Source: Dipodascopsis uninucleata var. uninucleata
Taxonomy: Eukaryota; Ascomycota; Lipomycetes; Lipomycetales; Lipomycetaceae
NCBI GenBank assembly: GCA_030568195.1
Contig: JAJLTO010000008.1
Span: forward strand, 124,001 to 188,000
Direction: 5' to 3'
DNA: 64,000 bases
Shown: positions 9,556 through 19,656 of the stretch, piece after piece
Layout: each line of letters opens with the position of its first letter
Numbering within the stretch: the stretch's first letter is position 1
Notes under the pieces: generated by a model
Told to the model about the DNA's origin: nothing
Databases searched by the model: none
The model's input: the letters and a program-made list of their open reading frames with translations, nothing else
Made by a program: the position numbers and the translations under genes

Positions 9556-9563
9556 TTTGCTCA
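9556..9563 (+). promoter_or_regulatory. Mac1-type copper element (TTTGCTCA)
   Basis: An exact TTTGCTCA on the plus strand, 260 bp before the Ctr start and 30 bp from the inverted copy at 9519-9525. The pair forms the best candidate for a copper-responsive activation unit. Confidence 0.45.
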
Positions 9564-9822
9564 AATGAACGCAAATACGCCATATTAGCCACAGCAATGC
9601 CGAGACCGATATAAATGTTGACAGTCTTGTCGCCGTTCTTATAGAGTCAGAAGACAACAAGAAGCTTAAAAATTTGAAAAATATCGACGATAGCCTGTCA
9701 ATTGACTTAGCACTCTGTACAGATAATTCATTTAGTAAAGTGATTGAATAAAATAACACGTTGAAGCGCGTTAGTGGGACACATCTTAAGTTCAACTAGT
9801 TCAAGTAAAAGCAGCAAGCAAA

Positions 9823-10545
9823 ATGGATGGGATGGATATGGGTAGTAGTGGCATGAGTATGGATATGGACATGACGTCCAGAGCTTCAATGGTTTCTTCT
9901 ACTATGTCGGCTATGTCATCAATGGTTACGTCTATGGCTATGACTGGCTCTATGGCAATGGATATGTCTAGCACGTCAATGGATATGAACATGGGAACAT
10001 CTACCTCTATGGATATGTCTAGTTCCACTGCAGATTCTATGGATATGAGCTCTATGGATATGCTATTCCATACTTCTACGACTGATTCTCTCTTCGCTGC
10101 TGGGTGGACACCCTCTTCCACTGGCAAATATGCTGGTACATGTATTTTTTTGATTGTTCTAGCCGTTATTTACAGATTCACACATATCATTAAGCATCGC
10201 TCGGAAAGATACTTTACTACCCGTGCTTTGGACAACAGGTACAGAGGAAGCATTAAAGCTACACGATCAGACGCAGTTGACACCATTGAGAAGTCTGTTG
10301 ATTCATCTGAAGCATGCTGTCCAGATGCTGCTACACCTACAGGATTCTTCAGTCCCTATCGCCCATGGTGTTTTAGTAGTGATGTTCCAATGGCTCTTAT
10401 CCAGACCCTTCTGTCTGGTATTTCATACTTGCTTATGTTGGCAGTAATGACCTTCAATGTTGGTTATTTCTTGTCAGTTCTTGGTGGTATTTTTTTGGGT
10501 GAGCTTCTTCTGGGCAGATTTTCTGCAAATTTTACGGCGCATTAA
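9823..10545 (+). CDS. Ctr-family high-affinity copper transporter
   Basis: A plasma- or vacuolar-membrane Cu(I) importer of 240 residues that works as a trimer. The N-terminal 81 residues hold about 25 methionines in M-x-M and M-x-x-M clusters (MDGMDMGSSGMSMDMDM and repeats), the extracellular metal-collecting Mets motifs. TM1 is KYAGTCIFLIVLAVIYRF. A cytosolic loop of about 100 residues contains a CC pair (SSEACCPDA). TM2 holds the obligatory M-x3-M (LLMLAVMTF), and TM3 holds a G-x3-G packing motif (GGIFLGE). The gene is intronless and starts at the ATG at 9823. Copper-element-like sites upstream fit repression by copper. Its assignment to the CTR1, CTR2 or CTR3 subtype is unclear. An antisense open frame over the Met-rich part (Ile-rich) is a codon artefact. 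Confidence 0.93.
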   Translation: MDGMDMGSSGMSMDMDMTSRASMVSSTMSAMSSMVTSMAMTGSMAMDMSSTSMDMNMGTSTSMDMSSSTADSMDMSSMDMLFHTSTTDSLFAAGWTPSSTGKYAGTCIFLIVLAVIYRFTHIIKHRSERYFTTRALDNRYRGSIKATRSDAVDTIEKSVDSSEACCPDAATPTGFFSPYRPWCFSSDVPMALIQTLLSGISYLLMLAVMTFNVGYFLSVLGGIFLGELLLGRFSANFTAH

Positions 10546-10731
10546 AGTATTGGTTTCTAGCATGATACAAGTTTTTGTCTTTGTTTTATGTAATTTTGTC
10601 TGGTTATTAGCAAAAGTGGAAGAAAAGCAATATGATAGAATTTCATTTGTCGTCATTTCTCGAGATATGCATTTATTGTTTAATATTTATCTATGTTTTA
10701 TTGTAATTAGTATGGTATAATTCAACCGATC

Positions 10732-12301
10732 TCACTCTTCTAATATATTGACATTCGTGAGTCCTTCTATTATTTCAAGCTTTGTCCAGCCCTCCACATC
10801 TCCATTTCTAGCATTCAAATACTTGCCATCAGATTTCCCATCTTTGACTTCTTGTATGAATTCAATAGCAGCATTGACATTTAATTCCATAACCCTCTTC
10901 TGACTCTCAAATGTGCACTCTTTGTTGTAAGCATATTTTGTGATAGCTGGAAAAAGCAGTGCAAAGTCGCTCTGAGAATGGTGTGCAGATGGCGAAGCCA
11001 AATAAATTTGTCTCTCTGGCCGAGTGCTTTTACTTGAAACACCGAATTCTGTCTTGGGGCTACAAGCATCTGTCATCATTTGGTTGACCAGCTTAAAGTT
11101 TGGGACCCATTTATAAAATGGATCTGAAAGCACAGCAATAGCTGGATAGGGTAATGGTACATCCATTCCCTGATATATGGGAATACACCAGGGATCTAAT
11201 AGTATCAATCCCCGTGCAGGATATGGTCTCGTAAATTCATCCCTTTCCAAGATGCTTTCGGGATCAACTGGCTCTTCAACATCAACCTCTAATCCAGTTT
11301 GATTTGATCCTTTCACATTCGACTCTATGTGTGCAAGGTCGTTAAAAGAGCCCTTTGTTAATGAAACCATTGTGGCAGCGCCGAAACTATGACCGGCGAG
11401 GTAAGCCTGTCCTTTAGCAGTGTTGACATAAGACCAGTCGAATTCCACATTCACACCAGAGCCCTCTTTCTGATGATGATTTTCCGGTCGTGCCACTAAA
11501 TTAGGCTTGGTCTCATCAATCACTCTTAAAATTGAAATAATTTCTCTAGTTCTTTGAGCAAGCTGGTTTGCTCTCAATTGTCGGGCATCCTCGCTGACAC
11601 CCATCACCCGCCTGAAGTTTACCTCGCCTTTTAGCCCGTGATACTCGCCATTTTCATCAATATCGCCCACATAAGAAACAGCTGCCGACATATCTCTATG
11701 CTCAGGTACTATTACCACATTTCCATATGATGCAACAGATCCACAGAATTGTGAGTAAGCGTTACGCGTTCCTCCAAGTCCGTGAGAAAACACGACCAAC
11801 GGCCATTTCTGACCACCTGGTGGTGGCAGTAGAGGAGCATTCGAGAGGCATGGTAACTTAGCTCTAGTTACAAAAGGCATGTTACACGCTACTCCTGCAA
11901 CTCTTTTTGACATACCCAGAAAAAGAAGTAGATCTGCAATATCTGTTAGTAATTTTATGTCGCGAGACAGAAACCAGTTCAGCAGTCATGTCAAGAAAGA
12001 ACGCTTAGGGGTAGGATCTCGCTCTAGTTGGTAGACTGCGATTTCAAATTAGAGCCATTAGTAACTCACTCTTCAAATACTCTTTTCCATTTTCTGTAAA
12101 CCAATATGGCTGAGGATATGATTTCACTGTATTAGGTGCATCGTCATGTATATCTGCAGGATAAAATATTCGAAAAAGTAGAGTATCTATTGAAGTTCCA
12201 ATCGCTGCATATGTTTTTGGCCACGGTGAACGAATCTCAATCTCAACCGAACCTACAGTGTAGGGTCCTGTGTACTTGGGCAAACACGTAGTGAAGAACA
12301 T
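10732..12301 (-). CDS. Platelet-activating-factor acetylhydrolase-like phospholipase (PAF-AH, p/isoform II)
   Basis: A serine esterase of 477 residues from the fungal branch of the plasma PAF-acetylhydrolase/phospholipase A2 group VII family, expected to remove short or oxidised sn-2 acyl chains from phospholipids. Exon 1 (12070..12301) carries the N-terminal strand region YTVGSVEIEIRSPWP and FRIFYPADI. A 136-nt intron (GTGAGT donor, TACTAAC branch, ATTGCAG acceptor) joins it in frame to exon 2 (10732..11933), giving KEYLKNLLLFLGMS. Catalytic parts visible: oxyanion region VVFSHGLGGTRN, nucleophile in AGHSFGAAT, Asp in ILLDPWCIPI, and a His candidate in SAHHSQSDF. It ends convergently about 190 bp from the Ctr gene. 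There is no signal peptide in the model. A short 5' uORF beginning MLSFGSNW precedes it on the same strand. Confidence 0.87.
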
Positions 12302-13004
12302 ACTTCGTATTTAATTAGATATAATTTTTCGCTGATACCTGAAATATCCGTTGATAAAGAGATGCAAGTATAGAAGTTCCAATCCAGTTGCTGCCAAAAC
12401 TTAACATTTTTTCTGCAGTTCCGTGGAGCAGTAATTTTACCTCGGCTTGCCTAAGTAGATGTACAAGCCGCACGGGTATTACAGCGTCACCGACTATGAC
12501 TATGTTAAGTAGTGGCGAACAGCCAATTCAAAATTTTAGGAATACTGCAAATAGATTGATTACTTGTAAGTTATACTTGATTTTACGAACTGGACGAGTC
12601 ATGGGCGTTTCTATAATATCATGTATGTGTGACGCTAATTGCAAATAAACATTTCTGATTGTGGGAAGATAAATAGTTCTAGTTGTATCACTAATTTATC
12701 AGCGAAATCGATCTTCTTTAAAGAAATCTAGCCTGGCAAGAGTTAATTATATTAAATTAATTACAACAGCAGATTTGTGAGTCTTCGAGCAGTCATGATT
12801 TTGTAAGCGTTTAACGTAGTTTCTCCGTAGCTAATTCTTATCTACCGAACTTAAAAGTGCTGTAGTGCTGCCTTAAGTCACTGTAAGTCAATGTAAACTA
12901 TTAATTATCCCAGCTAAGGAAAGTCTTGCGTGCTTCTTTCTTTTGCATAGTCCTCGCTCACCACCAATAACGGAACAAGCTGAGCAAAATCTCGATTATT
13001 CAAG
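12302..13004. other. Intergenic region, PAF-AH / DUF3237 (divergent)
   Basis: A promoter interval. On the minus strand a frame open from about 12310 to 12480 reads plausibly (containing GDAVIPVRLVHLLRQAEVK and an inner MLSFGSNW start), but I could not join it in frame to the PAF-AH coding region and do not recognise it. A TGAGCAAA octamer at 12981-12988, 16 bp before the DUF3237 ATG, matches the Mac1-type element by sequence only. Confidence 0.4.
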
Positions 13005-13556
13005 ATGGCATCCTATCCGATTTTCAAACCTGTCTTCCACCTGTACATCAATGCAGAGAATAGTGAAGCTGTGAGCACCTTCGACAATGGAAAGAGAAGT
13101 ATGACCATTATAACTATCTAAATGGAATCAGGTGCAGAAGTTAACTGTCTGTCTCTTCTAGTTTTCGTCCAAATTCACGAAGGATATTGCGAATCAACAG
13201 ATGATGCTTATCCTTTCAATATCAAAATTACTTCCGGTACGAATTGGCTTTTCCTAAACAACGATAATATACTTACACTTGATGTGCGTCTCCGTGCTGA
13301 GACCCAGGATGGCCATGGAGTCTATATCCACTATGAAGGCTACACCAAGCCAACTCCCGCCATGAATGCCATTTTTGACGGCTCCGGTTCACATATGGAA
13401 TTTGGAGAGACTGAGTTCTTTATTAAACCGATCATTGAGACTGACGCCCCAAAGGAAGGCTGGGTTAATAACAAATTCTTAATCGGAAAGGGTCGTTTCG
13501 TTAGAAACGAGAAAGGCGTTATGGGCGCTGAATACTACATTTCAATGTGCCAGTAA
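13005..13556 (+). CDS. DUF3237 family protein
   Basis: A small protein of 162 residues of unknown biochemical role. Exon 1 (13005..13098) encodes MASYPIFKPVFHLYINAEN; a 63-nt intron (GTATGA ... CTTCTAG) leads to exon 2 (13162..13556). The core matches the pattern of the DUF3237 beta-barrel family: LTLDVRLRAETQDGHGVYIH, then a conserved turn, FGETEFFIKPIIETDAP and NNKFLIGKGRF near the end. Bacterial and fungal members have no settled activity. There is no signal peptide or membrane span. Without the intron the frame would start at an internal ATG and lose the first strands of the barrel, so the spliced model is preferred. Confidence 0.8.
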
Positions 13557-14093
13557 ATTTTTAATTTCGGTATAGGCACTTGTATATTCTGGATGACCAA
13601 ATTGCTTTAGTTTTTGGAAAATACGTGTTATTCTAGTTATCTTCTACCCTCTTGTGTCTTCCGTTTTACACTCCTCTTCATATTAATCTGCCCTATCGAG
13701 CTCCGAATAGGTATCAGCTATATTAAGCCGCACGAAGTAGAATCTGGTCGCTTTTCCAACCAGACTGAATTTCGCTAAGTTTGTTAGCAGATTATCATAA
13801 CTACTTTATAGAATAAATATTTCCTGATTTCGAACTTATAACTTTTGAAATATTTCCAGTCTATTAATATACTTTTGATAAGAGAACGTGGAAAGTGCGT
13901 TGAGCATTCAGTACTGAAGGAATTTAAAGAGTCAATCGAGAATTGGTGCATATAGATAAACGTCTAAAGATACCAGTTCTACTACAGCGAACTCAATACC
14001 TTTATAACTGATTACATCTTTTCCGTGAACTGAATTTCTACGAAATTACTATAAGCATAGTATTGAATAGGCAACAAAGGAGTTTTCGTGGAT
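13557..14093. other. Intergenic region after DUF3237
   Basis: This holds the 3' flank of DUF3237 and the promoter of the next gene. I see nothing distinctive in it. Confidence 0.5.
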
Positions 14094-15641
14094 ATGTCAT
14101 CTCAGTTTTGCTATGTTCCATTGTCATCGCCGTCGAATGCTTCTGCTTTTGTTGGTACGGACAATAACAATGGCCCGTTGTCATCTTCATCGACTCAATC
14201 TAAGAGACGATCTTCTCCCTCGCGCGATTTTGCATCGCCAATATACTCTTACAATAAGTCTGCTTTGACGCTCAAAGTAAAGAATCAGAATACCAGTCAA
14301 AACTCACTGTCACAGCAGCATCCACCAACCAAAATTAAATATATCGAGCAGTTTGAAGAGTCGGCCTCTCCAAATCAGAAGATATCCTTTTCAAATACCT
14401 TGTCTGATTGCCAATTGCTACCGTCGTTGTCGTCGCACTCTATTAACTTGAACCCAAGAAACCATGCAGATTCGCTATTAGGTGGTGTTGCCAAACAATA
14501 CGATCCTAATATGAAGCCAGCAAAATCAGTACTGGTCGTAAAGCGTCATGACGAGCCCTCCCGTCTTCTTCTGAAATACAAGCAACGGACTATTAGCGGA
14601 TTCGCTGACAGAACCAATTCTTCTAGTAATGGACTAGCAGCTTGGCAACTTGGTAGTGTGGAGTCTCGTCAATCACAGATTTCAACGTTGTCAGTGCAGC
14701 GTGATGATGATTCTGCATATTCAGTTCTTACTTCAGAATCAAAAGCAAAGAGGGTGAAATTCAATAACACAGTTCAGATTGCAGTTTTTGTTAGTCCGAT
14801 ACCTTCAAGAGGAGTTCGCGCTCGTGAGACTTCGGGCACGCTTCATCTGCAGCCTCCAAAGCAATCACGTATACCGTTACGAATGAGATCTGAATATGGC
14901 GACTTGCTAGAGCTGCCTTTTATATTCCGAAAAAGTTTCATATCACCATTTCCTACTAAGATCAAAGTTCCGAATCTAGCGATCGAACGGTCGTGCGAGC
15001 TTGCTCGATCAATGCTCAAGTCTGAATGTAAAATAGAATGCGAGACATCAAAGTCAGAGACGAAAGAGGAAGAAAAGGAAAACAATACCGAGGAAAGCAC
15101 TGAAGATAGCGATGCAATAATGATTGAAGAGTTTAGAAAAAAGATTGCTAGATTACAGTCAATAATTGCACAGCGCGAGCACGATAGGATTAGAGAACGA
15201 AGGCGAGAGCCAGAGCCGGAAAATCGCCAGCACTGTCAAGAGACAAAACTACTATGTCCTTCGACAACTTCTGTTGTCAGGCTTTACCCTGTTATTCAAG
15301 GGACGAATACTGAACATAATACTAACGCCAAGGTAGACACTAATGAGGAACTCGCAATTGACCTTGCAGTTGAAAAAGAGGAAATGCAGTCAAGTATTAC
15401 GTCGAATAGAGATAGCATCATTTGCTCCTCTCTAGCAATTCAGCGACACAGTAGTATCGAAAGTGTTGGCAACTATGGCAGTCAGCTATCTAATGGGCCA
15501 CTCAAATTCGCATTAGAAATTCCGAATACTCCTGTGACAGTAAATGCCAATGTCCAAATTGAAATAGCAATGCGAAGGGAGATTGCCGCAGTGGTAAATA
15601 CTTACTTTCCGAGTTATCTTCTGATACCAGTTATATTGTAA
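14094..15641 (+). CDS. Unrecognised low-complexity protein with a PP1-docking-like RVKF motif
   Basis: I do not recognise this protein (515 residues from the ATG at 14094; the frame is open to a GTG two codons earlier). It is Ser/Asn-rich and mostly disordered. The notable segment is KAKRVKFNNTVQIAVFV (RVKF at residues 220-223). KxVxF followed by a hydrophobic strand is the usual form of the RVxF docking site for protein phosphatase 1 (Glc7), so a regulatory subunit is conceivable. An acidic, then charged, helical stretch (IEEFRKKIARLQSIIAQRE, about residues 345-365) may form a coiled coil. The frame ends with hydrophobic SYLLIPVIL, where the last codons overlap a perfect GTAAGT donor at 15640. 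Splicing to the CATCAG acceptor at 15703-15708 would replace the stop and add a hydrophobic, tail-anchor-like end. Which form is made is open. Confidence 0.6.
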   Translation: MSSQFCYVPLSSPSNASAFVGTDNNNGPLSSSSTQSKRRSSPSRDFASPIYSYNKSALTLKVKNQNTSQNSLSQQHPPTKIKYIEQFEESASPNQKISFSNTLSDCQLLPSLSSHSINLNPRNHADSLLGGVAKQYDPNMKPAKSVLVVKRHDEPSRLLLKYKQRTISGFADRTNSSSNGLAAWQLGSVESRQSQISTLSVQRDDDSAYSVLTSESKAKRVKFNNTVQIAVFVSPIPSRGVRARETSGTLHLQPPKQSRIPLRMRSEYGDLLELPFIFRKSFISPFPTKIKVPNLAIERSCELARSMLKSECKIECETSKSETKEEEKENNTEESTEDSDAIMIEEFRKKIARLQSIIAQREHDRIRERRREPEPENRQHCQETKLLCPSTTSVVRLYPVIQGTNTEHNTNAKVDTNEELAIDLAVEKEEMQSSITSNRDSIICSSLAIQRHSSIESVGNYGSQLSNGPLKFALEIPNTPVTVNANVQIEIAMRREIAAVVNTYFPSYLLIPVIL

Positions 15642-18600
15642 GTTAAGCGCATTTCTATTGCTGTTTCTTTACTCTAGTTTCTAAGCTTACTTACGATAAT
15701 CATCAGTCAAATATTCTTTCTGATTCATGCACAGTCCATTATATGAACTTACGATGGCTAGACATATATAATACTACAGTATGTGAATTTAAAAGTTCCG
15801 CCATATACAATCTCCACCGTCTATTCTAGCCCTTTGGGTATCTCTCTCGAGCTGAGTCATCTTGTTAAGGCTGCTTTCGTGTGTTAGTTAAGTTGACTGA
15901 TTACAAACACTGCTAGGGCATATGAGTATATGCATATGCTTATAAGATACATGTAGACGAAATTTAACAAACGAAACTTTAATGGAAGAATAGAGTATTT
16001 TTAGTGTTTAGTAACTGTAGATTTACTAAAGATGTATCATATACTCTGAAAAAGCATCCTGGCATAGATATATAGGCAGGCGGGCAGATGGAGCTAAAAC
16101 TGTAAATAGGGCATTTCTAGGAGTGACCCAGAGTATGCTGTGACTATTGACTAGAGGAACATTTGTCATCATTAGAAACTCATATTCGCCGTCTATGCAC
16201 GGAGATTTTTGTATATTATGGCTACTAGTTCACACGGCATGTGCGATCTAGCATATTTTCTACAAGAATCGTTATTTAGTGTGCTTAGAGCTCTTTATGT
16301 GACTCGAAAATTAGATCTACTATTTTAGCATCATAAGGTGCGAAGTATCAAATGATGTATAGCAAAGGGCGTATGTATGGAGTTTATACCAGATCACTCA
16401 CGTTTGGAAAAGGTCTACAAGCATGCACTAATATGTTATTGCTGCTCCATGCGCATACTATTGGTAGAGCACATATATGTTGATTTGTAAAAATAAGTTA
16501 ATGTGTCATATCGGTATCGTCCTTTGTTCAAAAAATGCGCTACGATCTCGAGACAGCATAATTATTTTCCACGATAAACAAGTGTGTAGTATGTCTAGTC
16601 GGCTCAATCTGCCTTTTATCCATTATATATCTGTACAAAATGCACATCACTTTTTTTCCCCTCTACTGCTGTCTTATTTACTATATAGTTCTTTGCTTCA
16701 AAGTGCAATATACTATTTCAGTCTCTGTCTTACCATGTCTTTCAAATATTGAACTGAATATGCCTAATAGAGATCAAACTTTATATCGTGTGAATATCAA
16801 ACTTAATGTAGTGATATTACTTAGCCTACATTATGATTGTTCTAAACAGGAACTGTTCTCGTTTCTCGCTTTTTTTTGGCCGTTGACGTTTGTAAATAGT
16901 AGATGTCATAATACTAGTCGGACAAAGCTTAGGTAGAATATGTTATGTAGCTAATGCATAGAGTGTTTGCGCACTATGCCATACGACGCACCAAAGAAAG
17001 GTGACGCAACACAAGTAGCATCATTGACAACACCTGGTTATTACAACAACCTTGGCTTTGATAAAAGACGTAACCGTAGCTGTGGTATTATTAATAATAT
17101 CTGTTGTAGTTGTAGGGAAGCAAACAACAATAGCTATAATAGCAGTTGTTGTCCCAAAAACATTTCTTTTTTTCTTCTAGCTTCTCGAAGTCTACTACTC
17201 TTGTTGATATATTGAATTATTACGAGAGGATATGCTGTAAACAGAACAATTAGTCTGGACTATTTTTCATTCGCCTATCGATATACCCGGGAATGTTTCC
17301 GTTGCAATTATTTTCTTAAGAGATACTAGTATCCAGATAATGAAGTCTACTTTATGTGAGTGCGTGTGAGTGTGGATATAATGCCTTGAGCTTAAGATTC
17401 TATGCTTTCTGCTTGTCCTTATTACGTTTGTTTCTGGAATGAAACGAGAAACAAGATAGGAGAGATCAGAGGGATCTGGAAACGACAAGGACAGCAGCAA
17501 AGGAAGAGGCACCTAGGACAGTGAAAAATGAATAAAAGTCCTATTAGGAACAATTTGCACAATCAGGAAGTGAGGCAGAGCACTTTAAACCTCGTGATGC
17601 CGTTGGTCAGCGCCTCATGTACATTAGTTCTCTAAGCAGGCTCATTTACACTTCTTGCATTGGCTTCTAGTGTTTGGGGTCCATGAATGTAATTAAGCAC
17701 ACGACTGCTAGTTTCGTCGTCACAATAGTCACATTTCTGTAATTATATACAACTTTGATCCATCTGTAGATTCAGGTGCAATATTACTGTAATGTGTAGA
17801 ATGCATTATTTGTTACTTGCCTTTACTGGAGAGGAGTTCTTTTCATATCGTAATCCCCATTTCGGAGGAGGCATAGGGATAATAGAGGTTTCTCCTCTCC
17901 CACTTTGAATTTCACCCACCACCTGTTGGATATCTGCATATTCCGAATCATAACTCCAGCGTTATATCAGAATTTGCTTGCAATTCTTTCAGATATCAAT
18001 AATATCTATGGTTCTACGATTTCGTTTGGTAAGACGAGTTATTCCTAGTCTATTAAAGCAAGATTTCGGAGCCTGCTGTAAAATTGCGTTCTTTCATAGC
18101 GCGCTTGCATGCTTTAATACAATACCCACCAGCTTTCTACCGATGAGATTACCACTTCTAATCCCCTCTCAGCCACATTTCAGTCGCTCTTTTGTGATCT
18201 TCTCATATCTTTATACTATCTCCTTCTCTTCTTTCTTTGTAACTCCTTCTATGACCCTTCTAGGAGCAAAATAATTCTAACCTATCGTTCTCGTTCTCAA
18301 ATCCTATATCTTTTCCACCGTATATTTCACATATCTCTATTGCGTCGTAACAATTTAAACCCTACTATTCCGCTGGCTAGTCCGGTCGGAAAATAAATCA
18401 CGTGATCATGCTATCTTTGTTCTGGGCCCTAAACAACCCAGTTTATTGTGTAAGAGTTACAATAATGGTAGTAATAAGCAAGTGATTATTATATAAAATA
18501 ATAATAGCCAGCACTATTATGTAGTTTGGCTGGACAAACGCTCCACCTTCCAGCCCCCGATCGCGACGCCGCCAGAGCTTATAGAGGAAATCATAGTCGG

Positions 18601-19656
18601 AGGTTCAGGAACAAACGTCACTAACCACGGAATCTCATTCAATAAGCTGGCTGATAGTAAGTCAATAGATAGCTGTAGAAGACCAGCTATAAATGAAGTG
18701 ATCGATTACTGATTGATTTATTGAGGACTGAAGGTGGTTGAATTTTTTTGCAGTAGAAAACTGGGGGAGGAGAAAAGGATACCAACAAGTCCGCCTATTT
18801 TTGAGTAATTGCTAGCGCATATTATAAGCAGATATAAGCTTGGACAGATAAGGGTAAAACTCCAGCTGCAAAGAAGAAGCTATCAAAGAACGACGAAAAG
18901 AAGTTGATTGCGACAAGAATTGTACACAGTTTCGCTGACTATTTGGCAGTTTTTGGGGAGGCACATTACATTTTCGCCTGTCGGTAGTTTCTCATTTGTA
19001 TGAGCGACGAAAGAACCTTCGCAGTGCTCAGATAAGAGATAGACAACACGAACTGAAATCTGGACGCGATATTAGCCAAGGATCTGAATTGTTCTTGTTC
19101 TTTTTCTTTGCTAGCTTTTTTATTACTAGATTGGTTGAGTCTGATAATAGAAACGATAAAGGAGGATATAATCACCGCTCCGAATTTTACTGGTTATATT
19201 TTGGTCCTATATTCCTTTGGAATCAACGAAGAGTAATAAGTGTCTGTCAAGTAGATAACTTAGAATTTTGTCTCTGATACTACCAAGTTAGTCTGCGAAG
19301 AATATCTTCATATCGCCAAAGGACACTCCACTTGCGTAGAACAGAGTCAGTCTGATGCCTTGTTAGACCAGTCGTTTTATTTAATTACTATTCGCCACGT
19401 ACGAAATTCGGTGGAGTGTATTACGTTCTTTGGGCTACATCGATCTTATTTTCATTTTCGTGAAAGTATTACGGGAAAAAAGCTAATCTTGAGATAGACG
19501 TTTCGATATCGATTGTATCAAGTTGTATTATAGCAATAAACGATTGCTAGAACACTACGGAGGGTTAATTTATATTTCGGCTTCTGTCGATTAATTTTGT
19601 TTATACCTGATCAAGTTACTCTCAGTCAAAAAAAATTCTTTTGCAGTATATAGATC
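15642..19656. other. 4-kb region without recognisable genes
   Basis: This is the longest gene-free stretch of the window, ahead of PUF3. Open frames of 60-98 codons occur on both strands (for example 16477-17215 and 17978-18274), but none has a recognisable fold, good start or splice context. A perfect TCACGTGA octamer (Cbf1/Pho4-type E-box) lies at 18398-18405, and pyrimidine tracts lie at about 18130-18260. It may hold a long regulated promoter and leader of PUF3, or a non-coding transcript. I find no tRNA, snRNA or transposon in it. Confidence 0.5.
18398..18405. promoter_or_regulatory. TCACGTGA E-box palindrome
   Basis: A perfect eight-base palindrome with the CACGTG core bound by Cbf1, Pho4 and Tye7-type bHLH factors in yeasts. 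It lies 1.25 kb upstream of PUF3 in the long gene-free region. Another copy occurs at 37590-37597. Confidence 0.3.

Larger units (their letters stand above)
8721..9822. other. Divergent promoter region DPM1 / Ctr copper transporter
   Basis: A 1.1-kb interval between divergent genes. It contains three copper-element-like sequences, listed separately, and a CACGTG E-box at about 9194-9199. Short open frames on both strands here show no recognisable protein and are taken as chance. Confidence 0.6.

Noticed and set aside
9801-10127. A 108-codon Ile/Asp-rich frame antisense to the Ctr gene
   Set aside because: It mirrors the ATG/GAT-rich Mets repeats of the Ctr gene (CAT/ATC in reverse), so the openness is a composition effect.
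12310-12480. An open minus-strand frame upstream of the PAF-AH gene with plausible-looking peptide
   Set aside because: It has a stop upstream, no recognisable family, and no splice path joins it in frame to PAF-AH exon 1.
12981-12988. TGAGCAAA 16 bp before the DUF3237 start as a copper element
   Set aside because: One isolated copy within the probable leader, and chance matches of this octamer are expected in a window this long.
16967-17215. Small Asn/Cys/Ser-rich frame in the 4-kb gene-free region
   Set aside because: It starts with TTG, is of low complexity and ends in a T-rich tract; no family or splice support.
17267-17512. Minus-strand frame with a His/Thr repeat
   Set aside because: The repeat comes from a GTGTGAGTGTG simple sequence; no other coding signs.
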